Shown in pieces: positions 1 through 7,688 of a stretch of 21,172 bases of DNA. The notes beneath the pieces are model-generated. The model ran no database searches, was not told where the DNA came from, and saw only the letters and a list, made by a program, of their open reading frames with translations. The DNA comes from an uncultured Bacillota bacterium (GTDB lineage Bacteria; Bacillota; Clostridia; Peptostreptococcales; Anaerovoracaceae). The stretch's first letter is position 1; every line of letters starts with the position of its first letter. The stretch lies in assembly GCA_958448635.1 (NCBI GenBank), contig CAUDEQ010000031.1, positions 1 to 21,172 of the forward strand. Reading direction: 5' to 3'. Made by a program: the position numbers and the translations under genes.

Positions 1-59
1 ACAGTAAAAATGGAAAGGAGAGTATGATTTAGCTTCTAATTAATCATACAAGAAATAAA
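1..59 (+). other. Left-edge leader before the methyltransferase gene
   Basis: This stretch probably holds the end of an upstream operon gene, but the reading frame cannot be decided: frames ending at TAA 5-7, TGA 25-27 or TAG 30-32 are all open to the left edge. A good Shine-Dalgarno (AAAGGAG, 14-20) precedes an ATG at 24 that is in frame with the methyltransferase ATG at 60, yet a TAG at 30-32 separates them. A 7-bp inverted repeat (TATGATT 23-29, AATCATA 42-48) surrounds this segment. The ATG at 60 itself has only a weak A-rich upstream sequence. Confidence 0.4.
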
Positions 60-776
60 ATGAGCATTATGAGACCGGGCGAATTTGCCATAACGGACAG
101 AGGATTGGAAATAGCAGGGCTGAAAAAAGGCGACAGAGTGCTTGACATAGGCTGCGGCGAGGGAGATACGGTGGCGTATCTCAAGGAAGCGCTTGGCATG
201 GAGGCCGAGGGTATAGACATGAGTATTAAGATGTTGTCTGCGGCAAAGGAAAAGCACCCGGGAATAAACGTAAAGATGGGAGACGGGGAATTCCTGGATG
301 AATATTCCTCCTTCACCTTTGACGGCATAACCATGGAGTGCGTATTGAGCCTGATAAACATTCCCGATGAAGCGCTCCACGAAGCGTACTGCGTACTGAA
401 GAAGGGTGGAAAGCTCATCATAAGCGACCTTTACTACAGAGATCCGGATCCTATGATGGTAAAGGCAGTGAAAATGGAGGCTCAAAGGCTCGCCATGAAG
501 CCTAAAAAGGAGGGAGACTGTGAGGAAAATCCGACGAGGTTTGTGGACTTCAGGACAAAAGGAGCTTTCCTTGCTGAGCCGCTCAAAAGACAGCTGGAGG
601 AGACAGGCTATGAGGTGATTGCCTTTGAAGACAGGTCGGCAGACCTTGATAATTACGTCGCTCAGATTCTTATGGACGGAGGCAGTCCGGAGGAGCAGAT
701 GTGCGATGTTGATTTCAGAGATAAGAAAAACAAGGTGGGATATTTCCTGCTGGTGGCGAAGAAGCCGGAAAAATAG
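60..776 (+). CDS. Class I SAM-dependent methyltransferase (DVU_1556/TrsM-like)
   Basis: This 238-residue protein has the Rossmann-type methyltransferase fold. Motif I is DIGCGEGDT at residues 29-37, an acidic residue follows beta-2 (EGIDMS, near 50-55), and post-motif sequence with KKGGKLIISDLYYRD lies near 115-130. The N-terminal MRPGEF..TDRGL fits the methyltransferase I associate with the DVU_1556 family, which travels with a molybdenum hydroxylase maturation cluster. The acceptor substrate is unknown. By general similarity it could be taken for a UbiE or arsenite methyltransferase, but no arsenic-binding cysteine set is visible. It is followed after 33 bp by a C-GCAxxG-C-C gene in the same operon. 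The ATG at 60 is chosen because an in-frame TAG blocks any earlier start, although its ribosome binding site is poor. The fold is certain; the family assignment rests mostly on gene order. Confidence 0.85.
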   Translation: MSIMRPGEFAITDRGLEIAGLKKGDRVLDIGCGEGDTVAYLKEALGMEAEGIDMSIKMLSAAKEKHPGINVKMGDGEFLDEYSSFTFDGITMECVLSLINIPDEALHEAYCVLKKGGKLIISDLYYRDPDPMMVKAVKMEAQRLAMKPKKEGDCEENPTRFVDFRTKGAFLAEPLKRQLEETGYEVIAFEDRSADLDNYVAQILMDGGSPEEQMCDVDFRDKKNKVGYFLLVAKKPEK

Positions 777-809
777 AAAATCATACCATTCCCATAAGGA
801 GAAACGAAT

Positions 810-1181
810 ATGAAGGAAAAAATATTTACCCTAAGAATGAATAACTATTGCTGCAGCCAGATAGTCATGGAAATCGGGCTGGAAAAGTTGGGAATCGAAA
901 ATCCGCAGCTGGTATCGGCCATGGCAGGTCTCTGTGACGGAGTAAAATGCGGCAGCATATGCGGTACTGCGTCAGCAGCGGTGTGCCTGATATATCTGGC
1001 TGATCCGAAGGCTGCAGAGCAGGGGCTTGTGCAGGAATATCTGGACTGGTTCGAGGAAAGCTTCGGAGCGTTGGATTGTCATGCGCTTCTGGGAGCCGAC
1101 CCTATGGCGAAGCTGGAAAAATGTCCGATGCTGCTGGAAAACACCATGTATAAGCTAGAGGAGCTGTTGGAGTGGGAATAA
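810..1181 (+). CDS. C-GCAxxG-C-C family redox protein (DVU_1555-like)
   Basis: This is a 123-residue cytoplasmic protein. The family signature appears as paired cysteines C14-C15, a central LCDGVKCGSICGTASA stretch (C42, C47, C51, with C59 after it), and the two isolated cysteines C90 and C105. Families of this type are thought to bind an Fe-S cluster or carry redox-active thiols, but their reactions are largely unestablished. It starts behind a good ribosome binding site (TAAGGAG). Its stop overlaps the GTG start of the ligase gene by 10 nt, which suggests translational coupling. Its place between a methyltransferase and an AMP-forming ligase matches the DVU_1555 position in Desulfovibrio, so a role in assembling a molybdenum hydroxylase or its cofactor is inferred from context. 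Confidence 0.82.
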   Translation: MKEKIFTLRMNNYCCSQIVMEIGLEKLGIENPQLVSAMAGLCDGVKCGSICGTASAAVCLIYLADPKAAEQGLVQEYLDWFEESFGALDCHALLGADPMAKLEKCPMLLENTMYKLEELLEWE

Positions 1182-2374
1182 CAGAGAGAAGGCTGGACAG
1201 CTGGACTGCTGAGAAGATAGATGCGAGGGGCAGTCTTACCCGCAGAGCCATAGATGAATACATCTTGAAAAAGCTGAGCCGGACCGTCGAACACGCCATC
1301 TCCAAAAGCGTTTTCTACAGGGAGAAATATAAGTCGTGCTACACGGAGAAAGATGAGACATGCGGTCTGCGGAAGCCCTGCAGCTTCAGGAGCTATGAGG
1401 AGTTTCGAAGACTACCCTTTACAGACCAGCATGAGCTTCGAGAAAGAGCCATGGACTTTCTTTGCGTAAGACCGGGAGAAATCAGCAGAATAGTGACCCT
1501 TGATACGGGAGGCACTACGGGGAATCCCAAGAGGATATATTTTACCGAAGAAGATCAGCAGCTGACCGTGGATTTTTTCCAAAACGGAATGCAGCTGATG
1601 GCAGACAGCAGCGACAGAATACTGATCCTGATGCCTGCCAGAGTGCCGGGCTCCATAGGAAAGCTGTTGGCAAAGGGTCTGAGAGGCTTTGGCGCACATC
1701 CTGTTGAATACGGTCTGCCGGAGATGAGAATAACGCCAAAAAGGATTGGCGAAGCAGCTGCGACAGCCAATGAACTCCGGCAAAGAGATGCAGGAGAGGA
1801 TGGCGAAAAGGAGCCGGAAAAGCTGCTGCGGCTGATGAAGGAGCAACACGTCACAGGTGTGGTGGCGCTGCCTACGCATATGGGAATGTTGGCGGATATA
1901 GTGCTGAGAAAGGCTGCAGGCGGGCAGGCTGCAGGCGGGCAGGCTGCAGGCTTCGACAACGAAAGGCGCCTTCAAAAATTGAGGTGGGTGCTTCTCAGCG
2001 CCGAATACGTTGATCCGGAGCAAGTGAAAAAGATAGAAAAGGCCTTTGACTGCAAGGTGTATGAGCATTACGGCATGACGGAGATGGGGCTGGGCTGTGC
2101 CGTGAGCTGCGGCTTTGGAAGGGGCTATCATGTGAGAGAATCGGACATATATATAGAGATAATAGATCCGGAAACGGGCGAGCCGGTAAAAGACGGAGAG
2201 CAGGGGGAAATAGTTTTCACGACCCTCACCAGAAAGGGAATGCCCTTCATCAGATACAGGACAGGCGACTTCAGCAGGTGGCTCACCGAGGAATGCAGCT
2301 GCGGCAGCATCCTTAAACGTTTGGATAAGGTAGGCCCCAGAGATAAGGTGAAGGGATATTTGAAAGGAGAATAA
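1172..2374 (+). CDS. PaaK-like AMP-forming ligase lacking the C-terminal domain (DVU_1553-like)
   Basis: This 400-residue protein of the acyl-adenylate-forming superfamily most resembles phenylacetate-CoA ligase. The phosphate-binding loop is TGGTTGNPKRIYF (about 112-124), the adenine/acyl motif is YEHYGMTEMG (about 296-305), and the late core motif RYRTGDFSRW lies near 363-372. The sequence stops about 30 residues beyond that motif. In PaaK enzymes a C-terminal lid domain of about 90 residues would follow and supply residues for adenylation and thioester formation. XdhC begins 2 nt after the stop, so no lost domain is hidden downstream. The enzyme may only adenylate, or use a partner. It starts at GTG, overlapping the previous gene. 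An in-frame 15-bp repeat adds AAGGQ units near residue 250. Its substrate is unknown. Confidence 0.83.
   Translation: MGITERRLDSWTAEKIDARGSLTRRAIDEYILKKLSRTVEHAISKSVFYREKYKSCYTEKDETCGLRKPCSFRSYEEFRRLPFTDQHELRERAMDFLCVRPGEISRIVTLDTGGTTGNPKRIYFTEEDQQLTVDFFQNGMQLMADSSDRILILMPARVPGSIGKLLAKGLRGFGAHPVEYGLPEMRITPKRIGEAAATANELRQRDAGEDGEKEPEKLLRLMKEQHVTGVVALPTHMGMLADIVLRKAAGGQAAGGQAAGFDNERRLQKLRWVLLSAEYVDPEQVKKIEKAFDCKVYEHYGMTEMGLGCAVSCGFGRGYHVRESDIYIEIIDPETGEPVKDGEQGEIVFTTLTRKGMPFIRYRTGDFSRWLTEECSCGSILKRLDKVGPRDKVKGYLKGE
1912..1951 (+). repeat. 15-bp in-frame tandem repeat inside the ligase gene
   Basis: The unit GGCTGCAGGCGGGCA occurs at 1912-1926 and 1927-1941 with no mismatch, and its first 10 bases recur at 1942-1951. 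It encodes AAGGQ-AAGGQ-AAG, a small flexible insertion. Perfect copies suggest recent slippage expansion, and because the unit is a multiple of three, copy changes keep the frame. Confidence 0.9.
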
Positions 2375-2376
2375 GT

Positions 2377-3204
2377 ATGTCGGAACAGTTGTCGTATTTT
2401 GCAAGGGATCTCATCGAACAGGGTGAGGATTTCGTGGTGGCCAGAGTGGTGGAAACCAGCGGCTCAACGCCGAGAAAGAAAGGCGCCGTACTGATGATGA
2501 AAAAGGATGGCACGACTGTAGGTACTGTGGGAGGCGGCTTGCTGGAGGCGGAGACGGAAAAGCTCTGCAGGCAGACCTTCGAAACAAAGGAAAAATCGCA
2601 TATATATGATTTCATACTGGATGAAAAGCAAAAGGGTGCGCTTGATATGGGGTGCGGCGGAGATGCATCGGTGCAGATAGATTATGTGGATGCCAAAAAT
2701 CCCGGAGATATCGTGAAGGAGTTCAGGCTGTCCAGCAAGGCTTATATTTTCGGCGGCGGACATGTGGCGTATGCGCTGGAGCCTGTGCTGAGACACGTGG
2801 ATTTCAGGACCGTGGTAATAGATGACCGTGAGGAGTACGCCAACGCCGACAGGTATCCCCATGCGGAGAAGACCATAGTGGTTGACAGCTTTGATAACGC
2901 TTTCGATGAAATAGAGCCTGATGAAGACAGCTATATCATAATAGTGGCGAGAGGTCACAGGGGAGACCTGCAGGTGCTGAGACAGGCGCTGAAAAAGCCT
3001 CACGCCTACCTGGGCATGATAGGAAGCAGGAGAAAGAACAGGCTACTGTACGATGAGCTTCTCAAGGAGGGCTTCGAGGAAAAGGATTTTGAGGAGATAT
3101 ATTCTCCTATAGGACTTTCCATCGGCTCGGAGACTCCGGAGGAAATCGCTGTAAGCATCGTGGCAGAGATAATTCAGGTGAGAGCCGGCAGGAACGGAAG
3201 ATAA
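2377..3204 (+). CDS. XdhC/CoxI family protein
   Basis: This is a 275-residue protein with both halves of the XdhC/CoxI family. The N-terminal domain contains VVETSGSTPRKKGA (about 26-39) and a LDMGCGGDA segment (about 88-96). The C-terminal Rossmann-like domain starts at AYIFGGGHVAYAL (about 121-133) and contains the conserved HAYLGMIGSRRK (about 209-220). In xanthine dehydrogenase and CO dehydrogenase systems XdhC binds molybdenum cofactor, promotes its sulfuration and delivers it to the apoenzyme. An equivalent chaperone role for an aldehyde-oxidoreductase-like enzyme encoded outside the window is the simplest reading. The ribosome binding site AAAGGAG overlaps the end of the ligase gene, with a 2-nt gap. 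Confidence in the family is high; the client enzyme is inferred. Confidence 0.93.
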   Translation: MSEQLSYFARDLIEQGEDFVVARVVETSGSTPRKKGAVLMMKKDGTTVGTVGGGLLEAETEKLCRQTFETKEKSHIYDFILDEKQKGALDMGCGGDASVQIDYVDAKNPGDIVKEFRLSSKAYIFGGGHVAYALEPVLRHVDFRTVVIDDREEYANADRYPHAEKTIVVDSFDNAFDEIEPDEDSYIIIVARGHRGDLQVLRQALKKPHAYLGMIGSRRKNRLLYDELLKEGFEEKDFEEIYSPIGLSIGSETPEEIAVSIVAEIIQVRAGRNGR

Positions 3205-3219
3205 GGGACGGGCAGGAAT

Positions 3220-4605
3220 ATGTGTGAAGAGAAAAGATCCGGGAACACAGGAGGCGGCGATTTTGCAGCGGTTATCATGGCGGCAGGCTATTCGTCGAGG
3301 ATGAAGAGCTTCAAGCCCCTTCTTGCTGTTGGTGGAGAGACTGCTGTGGAAAGGCTGATAAGAGCAGCCAAAGAGGCAGGCATACACAGGCTCGTCGTAG
3401 TGACAGGTCATGAAAGGCAGAGGCTGTCATTTCTCTTTGAAAGGGGAAAAATGCCGGAGGGCGAAGAGCAGGCTCAGGCCGAAGACGGAGTAGGACGCAT
3501 CAGCGGCAGTGCCCTTTGCATGGAGGCATATAACCGGGATTTCCCGGAGGGGATGTTTTCCTCCATAAAAAAAGGATTGTCGGCAGTGATGGAAAAATGG
3601 CCGCAGACGAAGGGAGTATTCATAATGCCGGTGGACTGCCCGCTGATAAGCAGCTGCGTGATGAGAACTCTCATGGAGGCTGATTCTGCCGGGAAAGGCG
3701 GGGATGACGGAAATGCGCCTGAGCAGTTCAAGGTTCCCGTTTTCAGAGGAAAGAAGGGGCATCCGCTGCTGGTGCCGGCATCGTATATAGATGAGATATG
3801 CAGCTATGACGGCCCGGGAGGGCTGAAAGCCGTGACCGACAGGAATATGGACTTGATGAGGCGCATACCTGTAGATGAGGAGGGGTGTGTCATGGATATG
3901 GACACCCCGCAGGCATACAGGGAGATAGAAGAATTTCTGGCGTCAGGGTGCAAAAGGACGCCTCTGGCTCAGCTGTCACGGGGCAGAAGGATTTTCCTGG
4001 TGCGGCACGGACAGACGTGTCAGCATGATGAAAAGATGTTCATAGGGCGGTACGATGTGCCTCTGGCGGAGGATGCGGAGGAGGATATAAGAAAGACTGC
4101 CGAGGAGCTTCGGTACATTCTTGCGGTGTCGCAGACCTCCGAAGGAAATGACGGAAAAGCAAAAAAAGACGATGCAAAGGCGCCGTTTTGCATATATACA
4201 AGCCCCCTTGCGAGAGCGAGGCAGACGGCTGAAATAATAAAGGATGCGATGGGAAAAAGTGCGGAAATTCGTATCGTGGATGATTTCACGGAAATCTCTT
4301 TGGGGAGCTGGGACGGCAGGCCGATCAGGGAAATCAGGGAGCGGTATCCGGAGGAATATAAGCGGAGGGGAAAGGACATTTTTTCCTTCAAGATCGGCAA
4401 CGGAAGCGAGAATTTCTATGATGTTCAGTACAGAGCTGTAAAAGCGCTGAGAAAAATTCTTGAGGCAGATGCGTCGCAAGACATCATCATAGTGGCACAT
4501 TCCGCGGTGATAAGATCGCTGGAAAACAACCTGAAAAATATGTCTGTCGACGATTGTTGGGAGGAGATCCCCAAGGGCGGATTTGTGGAAGTACATTACA
4601 GATAA
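3220..4605 (+). CDS. Fused MobA/MocA-like nucleotidyltransferase and histidine phosphatase (DVU_1551-like)
   Basis: This 461-residue protein has two domains. Residues about 15-240 form a MobA/MocA-like nucleotidyltransferase: the nucleotide-binding start is IMAAGYSSRMKSFKPLL, a metal-binding PVDCPLI lies near 137-143, and KGHPLL and DMDTPQAY follow. Residues about 255-461 form a histidine phosphatase: FLVRHGQT carries the phospho-accepting His263, YTSPLARARQTAEI follows, and VAHSAV contains the second catalytic His427. MocA relatives attach CMP to molybdopterin in hydroxylases of the xanthine oxidase family. The phosphatase resembles CobC/phosphoglycerate-mutase enzymes. One polypeptide could therefore transfer a nucleotide and remove a phosphate during cofactor maturation; this is inference. 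It is the last gene of the operon, 15 bp after xdhC and just before a terminator. Confidence 0.88.
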   Translation: MCEEKRSGNTGGGDFAAVIMAAGYSSRMKSFKPLLAVGGETAVERLIRAAKEAGIHRLVVVTGHERQRLSFLFERGKMPEGEEQAQAEDGVGRISGSALCMEAYNRDFPEGMFSSIKKGLSAVMEKWPQTKGVFIMPVDCPLISSCVMRTLMEADSAGKGGDDGNAPEQFKVPVFRGKKGHPLLVPASYIDEICSYDGPGGLKAVTDRNMDLMRRIPVDEEGCVMDMDTPQAYREIEEFLASGCKRTPLAQLSRGRRIFLVRHGQTCQHDEKMFIGRYDVPLAEDAEEDIRKTAEELRYILAVSQTSEGNDGKAKKDDAKAPFCIYTSPLARARQTAEIIKDAMGKSAEIRIVDDFTEISLGSWDGRPIREIRERYPEEYKRRGKDIFSFKIGNGSENFYDVQYRAVKALRKILEADASQDIIIVAHSAVIRSLENNLKNMSVDDCWEEIPKGGFVEVHYR

Positions 4606-4621
4606 TTTGCGAAAAAAGTGC

Positions 4622-4672
4622 AAAAAACCCGGAAAAAGAAATTTTTTGAATAATTTTTTTTTCGGGTTTTTT
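4622..4672 (+). terminator. Rho-independent terminator after the maturation operon
   Basis: The arms AAAAAACCCG (4622-4631) and CGGGTTTTTT (4663-4672) pair perfectly over 10 bp. The loop region is A-rich then T-rich and can extend the stem. The T-tract downstream fits intrinsic termination, and it lies 16 bp after the fusion gene stop. Confidence 0.85.
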
Positions 4673-4760
4673 ATTTAAACTTACATATATATATAGTTAA
4701 CAATATTGCTGGCAAGTATTCAAATAATTCTGCTTGTGAATGGATTTTTAAGTCGATTCA

Positions 4761-4769
4761 TGTTATAAT
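4761..4769 (+). promoter_or_regulatory. Extended -10 promoter for the rnf operon
   Basis: TGTTATAAT at 4761-4769 is a perfect extended -10 (TGn plus TATAAT). No good -35 sits at 16-18 bp spacing (TGGATT at 4741-4746), which extended -10 promoters tolerate. Transcription would begin near 4776, giving a leader of about 60 nt before rnfC. The A/T-rich tract 4673-4740 upstream could act as an UP-like element. Confidence 0.65.
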
Positions 4770-4838
4770 CTTGAATGTATAGAATAAATACAGTATACAA
4801 AATGATTTGGAGACACTAAAGGAAGGAAGGTTTTTTAA

Positions 4839-6158
4839 ATGGGACAGCAAGGTAAACACCTGAATAGCATTCATGTCAGCCATGAGAAGCATACTGCTTC
4901 TTGTGAGACTGAGATCATGGCTATCCCTGAAACTGTCTGTATTTCCATGTCACAGCACATCGGCGCACCGTGCAAACCTCTGGTGGCTAAGGGCGATAAT
5001 GTCAAGGTAGGGCAGATGATCGGGGATACAGACGCATTTGTAAGCGCTCCTATTCATTCCAGCGTGTCGGGGACGGTAAAGGATATCATCATGATGAGAA
5101 ACGTCGTGGGCGGAAGTGATCAGATGGTGATAATCGAGTCCGACGGAAAGCAGGAATTGTGGGAGGGCGTCAAACCGCCTGTGGTAAACAATCTGGAAGA
5201 TTTTATTTCCATGATAAGGGCCAGCGGTCTTGTAGGGCTTGGGGGAGCATCTTTCCCTACGCACATCAAGCTTAACCCTAAGAATCTGGACGAGGTGGAC
5301 ACACTTATCGTCAACGCAGCTGAATGTGAGCCGTTCATCACATCAGACCACAGACTGATGCTTGAAGATACAGAGTACATCATCGACGGCGCTTTGGCCA
5401 TCATGAAGTATCTTAACATCAAAAAAGCATATATAGGCGTGGAGGAGAATAAGCCTGACGCAATAGAAAAGCTCAACAATGTAATAAGAGAAAAGGGTCA
5501 TTCCGACGATATCAAGGTTCACGTGTTGAGGGCCAGATATCCTCAGGGTGCAGAGCGAGTTATGGTTTACGAGATAACGGGAAAGACTTTAAAGGCAGGA
5601 GAGCTGCCTGCCCAGCTGGGCATCGTGCTTTCCAATGTAACAACCATAGCCTTCATCGGTCAGCATCTCAAGACGGGAAGACCTCTTACGACCAAGAGAA
5701 TAACCGTAGATGGAAATGCCATCGCAGAGCCTAAGAACATAATAGTTCCGATAGGAACGAGGCTTGCCGATGTAGCTGCCGCATGCGGAGGATACAAGGC
5801 GGAGCCAAAGAAGATCATCATGGGAGGACCTATGATGGGTCGTGCTGTATATTCCGACGAGTTCCCGCTGGTCAAGAACAACAATGCCATACTGTTCTTC
5901 GACGGACCGCAGTCGCTGATACCTGAGGAAACAGGCTGCATCAAGTGCGGTATGTGTACCAGAGCATGTCCTTTCGACCTGCTTCCGGTTTCGATGGTGG
6001 ATGCATACGAGCAGAAGGATGTGGATAAGCTGAACAGGCTCCAGGTGATGCAGTGTATGGAATGCGGAAGCTGCTCATACGTGTGTCCGGCCAGAAGACC
6101 TCTCAGCTTCACTCATAAGATGGCGAAAGCATTTGTAAAGGAGGCGGCGAGTAAATAA
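4839..6158 (+). CDS. rnfC: RnfC, NADH-binding subunit of the Rnf complex
   Basis: This 439-residue peripheral subunit of the ferredoxin:NAD+ oxidoreductase is where NAD(H) is thought to bind with FMN. The N-terminal part is a barrel-sandwich segment (GDNVKVGQMIGDTDAFVSAP, about 50-69). The SLBB/NADH-binding core starts with GLVGLGGASFPTHIKL (near 130-145) and NAAECEPF. The C-terminal part has two [4Fe-4S] ferredoxin motifs, CIKCGMCTRACP (from about 367) and CMECGSCSYVCP (from about 406). The length is normal for clostridial RnfC. The start is supported by GGAAGGAAGG at 4821-4830, 8 nt upstream. Its stop TAA overlaps the rnfD ATG by one base. It is the first gene of the operon, as in Acetobacterium and Clostridium. 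Confidence 0.97.
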   Translation: MGQQGKHLNSIHVSHEKHTASCETEIMAIPETVCISMSQHIGAPCKPLVAKGDNVKVGQMIGDTDAFVSAPIHSSVSGTVKDIIMMRNVVGGSDQMVIIESDGKQELWEGVKPPVVNNLEDFISMIRASGLVGLGGASFPTHIKLNPKNLDEVDTLIVNAAECEPFITSDHRLMLEDTEYIIDGALAIMKYLNIKKAYIGVEENKPDAIEKLNNVIREKGHSDDIKVHVLRARYPQGAERVMVYEITGKTLKAGELPAQLGIVLSNVTTIAFIGQHLKTGRPLTTKRITVDGNAIAEPKNIIVPIGTRLADVAAACGGYKAEPKKIIMGGPMMGRAVYSDEFPLVKNNNAILFFDGPQSLIPEETGCIKCGMCTRACPFDLLPVSMVDAYEQKDVDKLNRLQVMQCMECGSCSYVCPARRPLSFTHKMAKAFVKEAASK

Positions 6159-7147
6159 TGGATAATAGATTTCATGAAAAGCTGATCGTATCATCGGCGC
6201 CTCACGCAGTGGGTCCTGTCAGCACCCGCAAGATAATGAGCATGGTGCTGGTGGCGCTGATACCTGCCTTCGCGGTGGGAATCTACCAGTTCGGATACAG
6301 AGCGGCAACGCTGACCATAGTATGCGTCGTAGCCTGCGTGGTATTCGAATATCTTATGAACGTTATATTGAAGAAAAAGCAGACCGTTGGAGATATGAGT
6401 GCGGTGCTCACAGGAGTGCTGCTGGCCTTCAATCTTCCGGCAGAACTGCCTTACTGGATAGCCGTGGTAGGCTGCTTTGCTGCCATCGTAGTTGTTAAGC
6501 AGCTCTTCGGCGGTATCGGACAGAATCTTGTGAACCCTGCAGTAACAGCCAGAATATTTCTGTTCATAGCATTTGCAACGGAAATGACAACATGGCCTAC
6601 AGCAAGAGGCGCAGATGCGGCAGCGGATGCCGTTACGTCGGCAACTCCGCTGGGCGAGCTTAGCATGAACGGATTCGATTCCGTAACTGCATCTAATCTC
6701 GATCTGTTCCTAGGTAATATAGGAGGCTGTATCGGTGAAGTAAGCGCCCTGGCGCTGCTGATTGGGGGAGTATTCCTGATCCTCAGCAGAGTCATCACAT
6801 GGCATATACCTGTAGCCTTTCTGGCGACTGTAGCAGTGCTGGGCTTCATATGGGGCGGAGTTGACGGAATGATATTCCACCTCTGTGCAGGCGGCGTTAT
6901 GCTGGGAGCTTTCTTCTGCGCAACTGATTACGTTACATCGCCTACGCTGCCGATGGGCAAGATCATATTCGGTATCGGCTGCGGATTGTTCACAATGCTG
7001 ATAAGAATATTCTCATCGTATCCGGAAGGCGTTTCATTCGCCATCCTTCTGATGAATATACTTACACCTTACATAGACAGGATCTGTGAAAACAGAATGT
7101 ATCCGGCACCTAAGAAGGCGAAAGGAGGAGATGAAAATGAAAAATAA
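6158..7147 (+). CDS. rnfD: RnfD, FMN-carrying membrane subunit of the Rnf complex
   Basis: This 329-residue polytopic membrane protein is homologous to NqrB. Hydrophobic segments start with IMSMVLVALIPAFAVGIYQF and continue through most of the chain. The motif VTSATPL contains Thr163, the expected covalent FMN attachment site (S/T-x-A-T pattern). LFGGIGQNLVNPAVTARIFL is a family hallmark near 115-135. It relays electrons within the membrane and is thought to lie on the ion translocation path. It overlaps rnfC by one base and rnfG by 11 bases, so the genes are translationally coupled. The C-terminus is short, hydrophilic and lysine-rich. Confidence 0.97.
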   Translation: MDNRFHEKLIVSSAPHAVGPVSTRKIMSMVLVALIPAFAVGIYQFGYRAATLTIVCVVACVVFEYLMNVILKKKQTVGDMSAVLTGVLLAFNLPAELPYWIAVVGCFAAIVVVKQLFGGIGQNLVNPAVTARIFLFIAFATEMTTWPTARGADAAADAVTSATPLGELSMNGFDSVTASNLDLFLGNIGGCIGEVSALALLIGGVFLILSRVITWHIPVAFLATVAVLGFIWGGVDGMIFHLCAGGVMLGAFFCATDYVTSPTLPMGKIIFGIGCGLFTMLIRIFSSYPEGVSFAILLMNILTPYIDRICENRMYPAPKKAKGGDENEK

Positions 7148-7688
7148 CAATTTCAAGGAAAACATCTTCCCCAGCATCGTTCTGGTCTGCATATGCCTTA
7201 TCGTGACGCTGGCTCTGGCAGGCACATACAGCATTGCAAACCCTAAGATCATTGAAAATCAGATGAAAGCCGCAGACGAAGCGAGGATGCTGGTGCTTCC
7301 TGACGGAGATTCCTTCACGGAATACGAAGGAGAGCTGGCTGACGGTGTACTTGACTGCTATATCGCAGATAACAAGGCAGGCATGGCAGTTACGGCAAAC
7401 TACAAGGGCTTTGGCGGAGCAGTCAAGGTGATGGTAGGCATCGATGCCGAAGGCAATATCACAGGAGTTACTGTAACGGAGCATGCCGAGACTCCGGGCC
7501 TGGGAACAAAGGCGATGACAGTCGAGTATCTGGCGCAGTACCAGGGACTTGGTGAGGTTGTCGGCGGACATATAAACAGCGACACCAACGTTGACGCCAT
7601 AACCGGAGCCACCATAACATCCAACGCTGTTTATTGCTCTGTCGAAGCGGCACTGAACCAGTTTGAAAAATGCGGAGGTGTGAAGTAA
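7137..7688 (+). CDS. rnfG: RnfG, covalent-FMN subunit of the Rnf complex
   Basis: This 183-residue protein has one N-terminal membrane anchor (SIVLVCICLIVTLALAG) followed by an extracytoplasmic FMN-binding domain. The signature DAITGATITS contains Thr159, the expected phosphoester-linked FMN site, and HAETPGLGTK is the other family hallmark. The start at 7137 is chosen because AGGAGG (7123-7128) lies 8 nt upstream. ATG 7131 is only 2 nt from it, and an in-frame ATG at 7086 lies deep inside rnfD without such a site. It overlaps rnfD by 11 nt, and its TAA shares a base with the rnfE start. Confidence 0.95.
   Translation: MKNNNFKENIFPSIVLVCICLIVTLALAGTYSIANPKIIENQMKAADEARMLVLPDGDSFTEYEGELADGVLDCYIADNKAGMAVTANYKGFGGAVKVMVGIDAEGNITGVTVTEHAETPGLGTKAMTVEYLAQYQGLGEVVGGHINSDTNVDAITGATITSNAVYCSVEAALNQFEKCGGVK

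Noticed and set aside
1412..2404. Long open frame on the - strand opposite the ligase gene (330 codons)
   Set aside because: It contains no recognised domain and overlaps a gene with intact catalytic motifs; it looks like a mirror of + strand codon bias.
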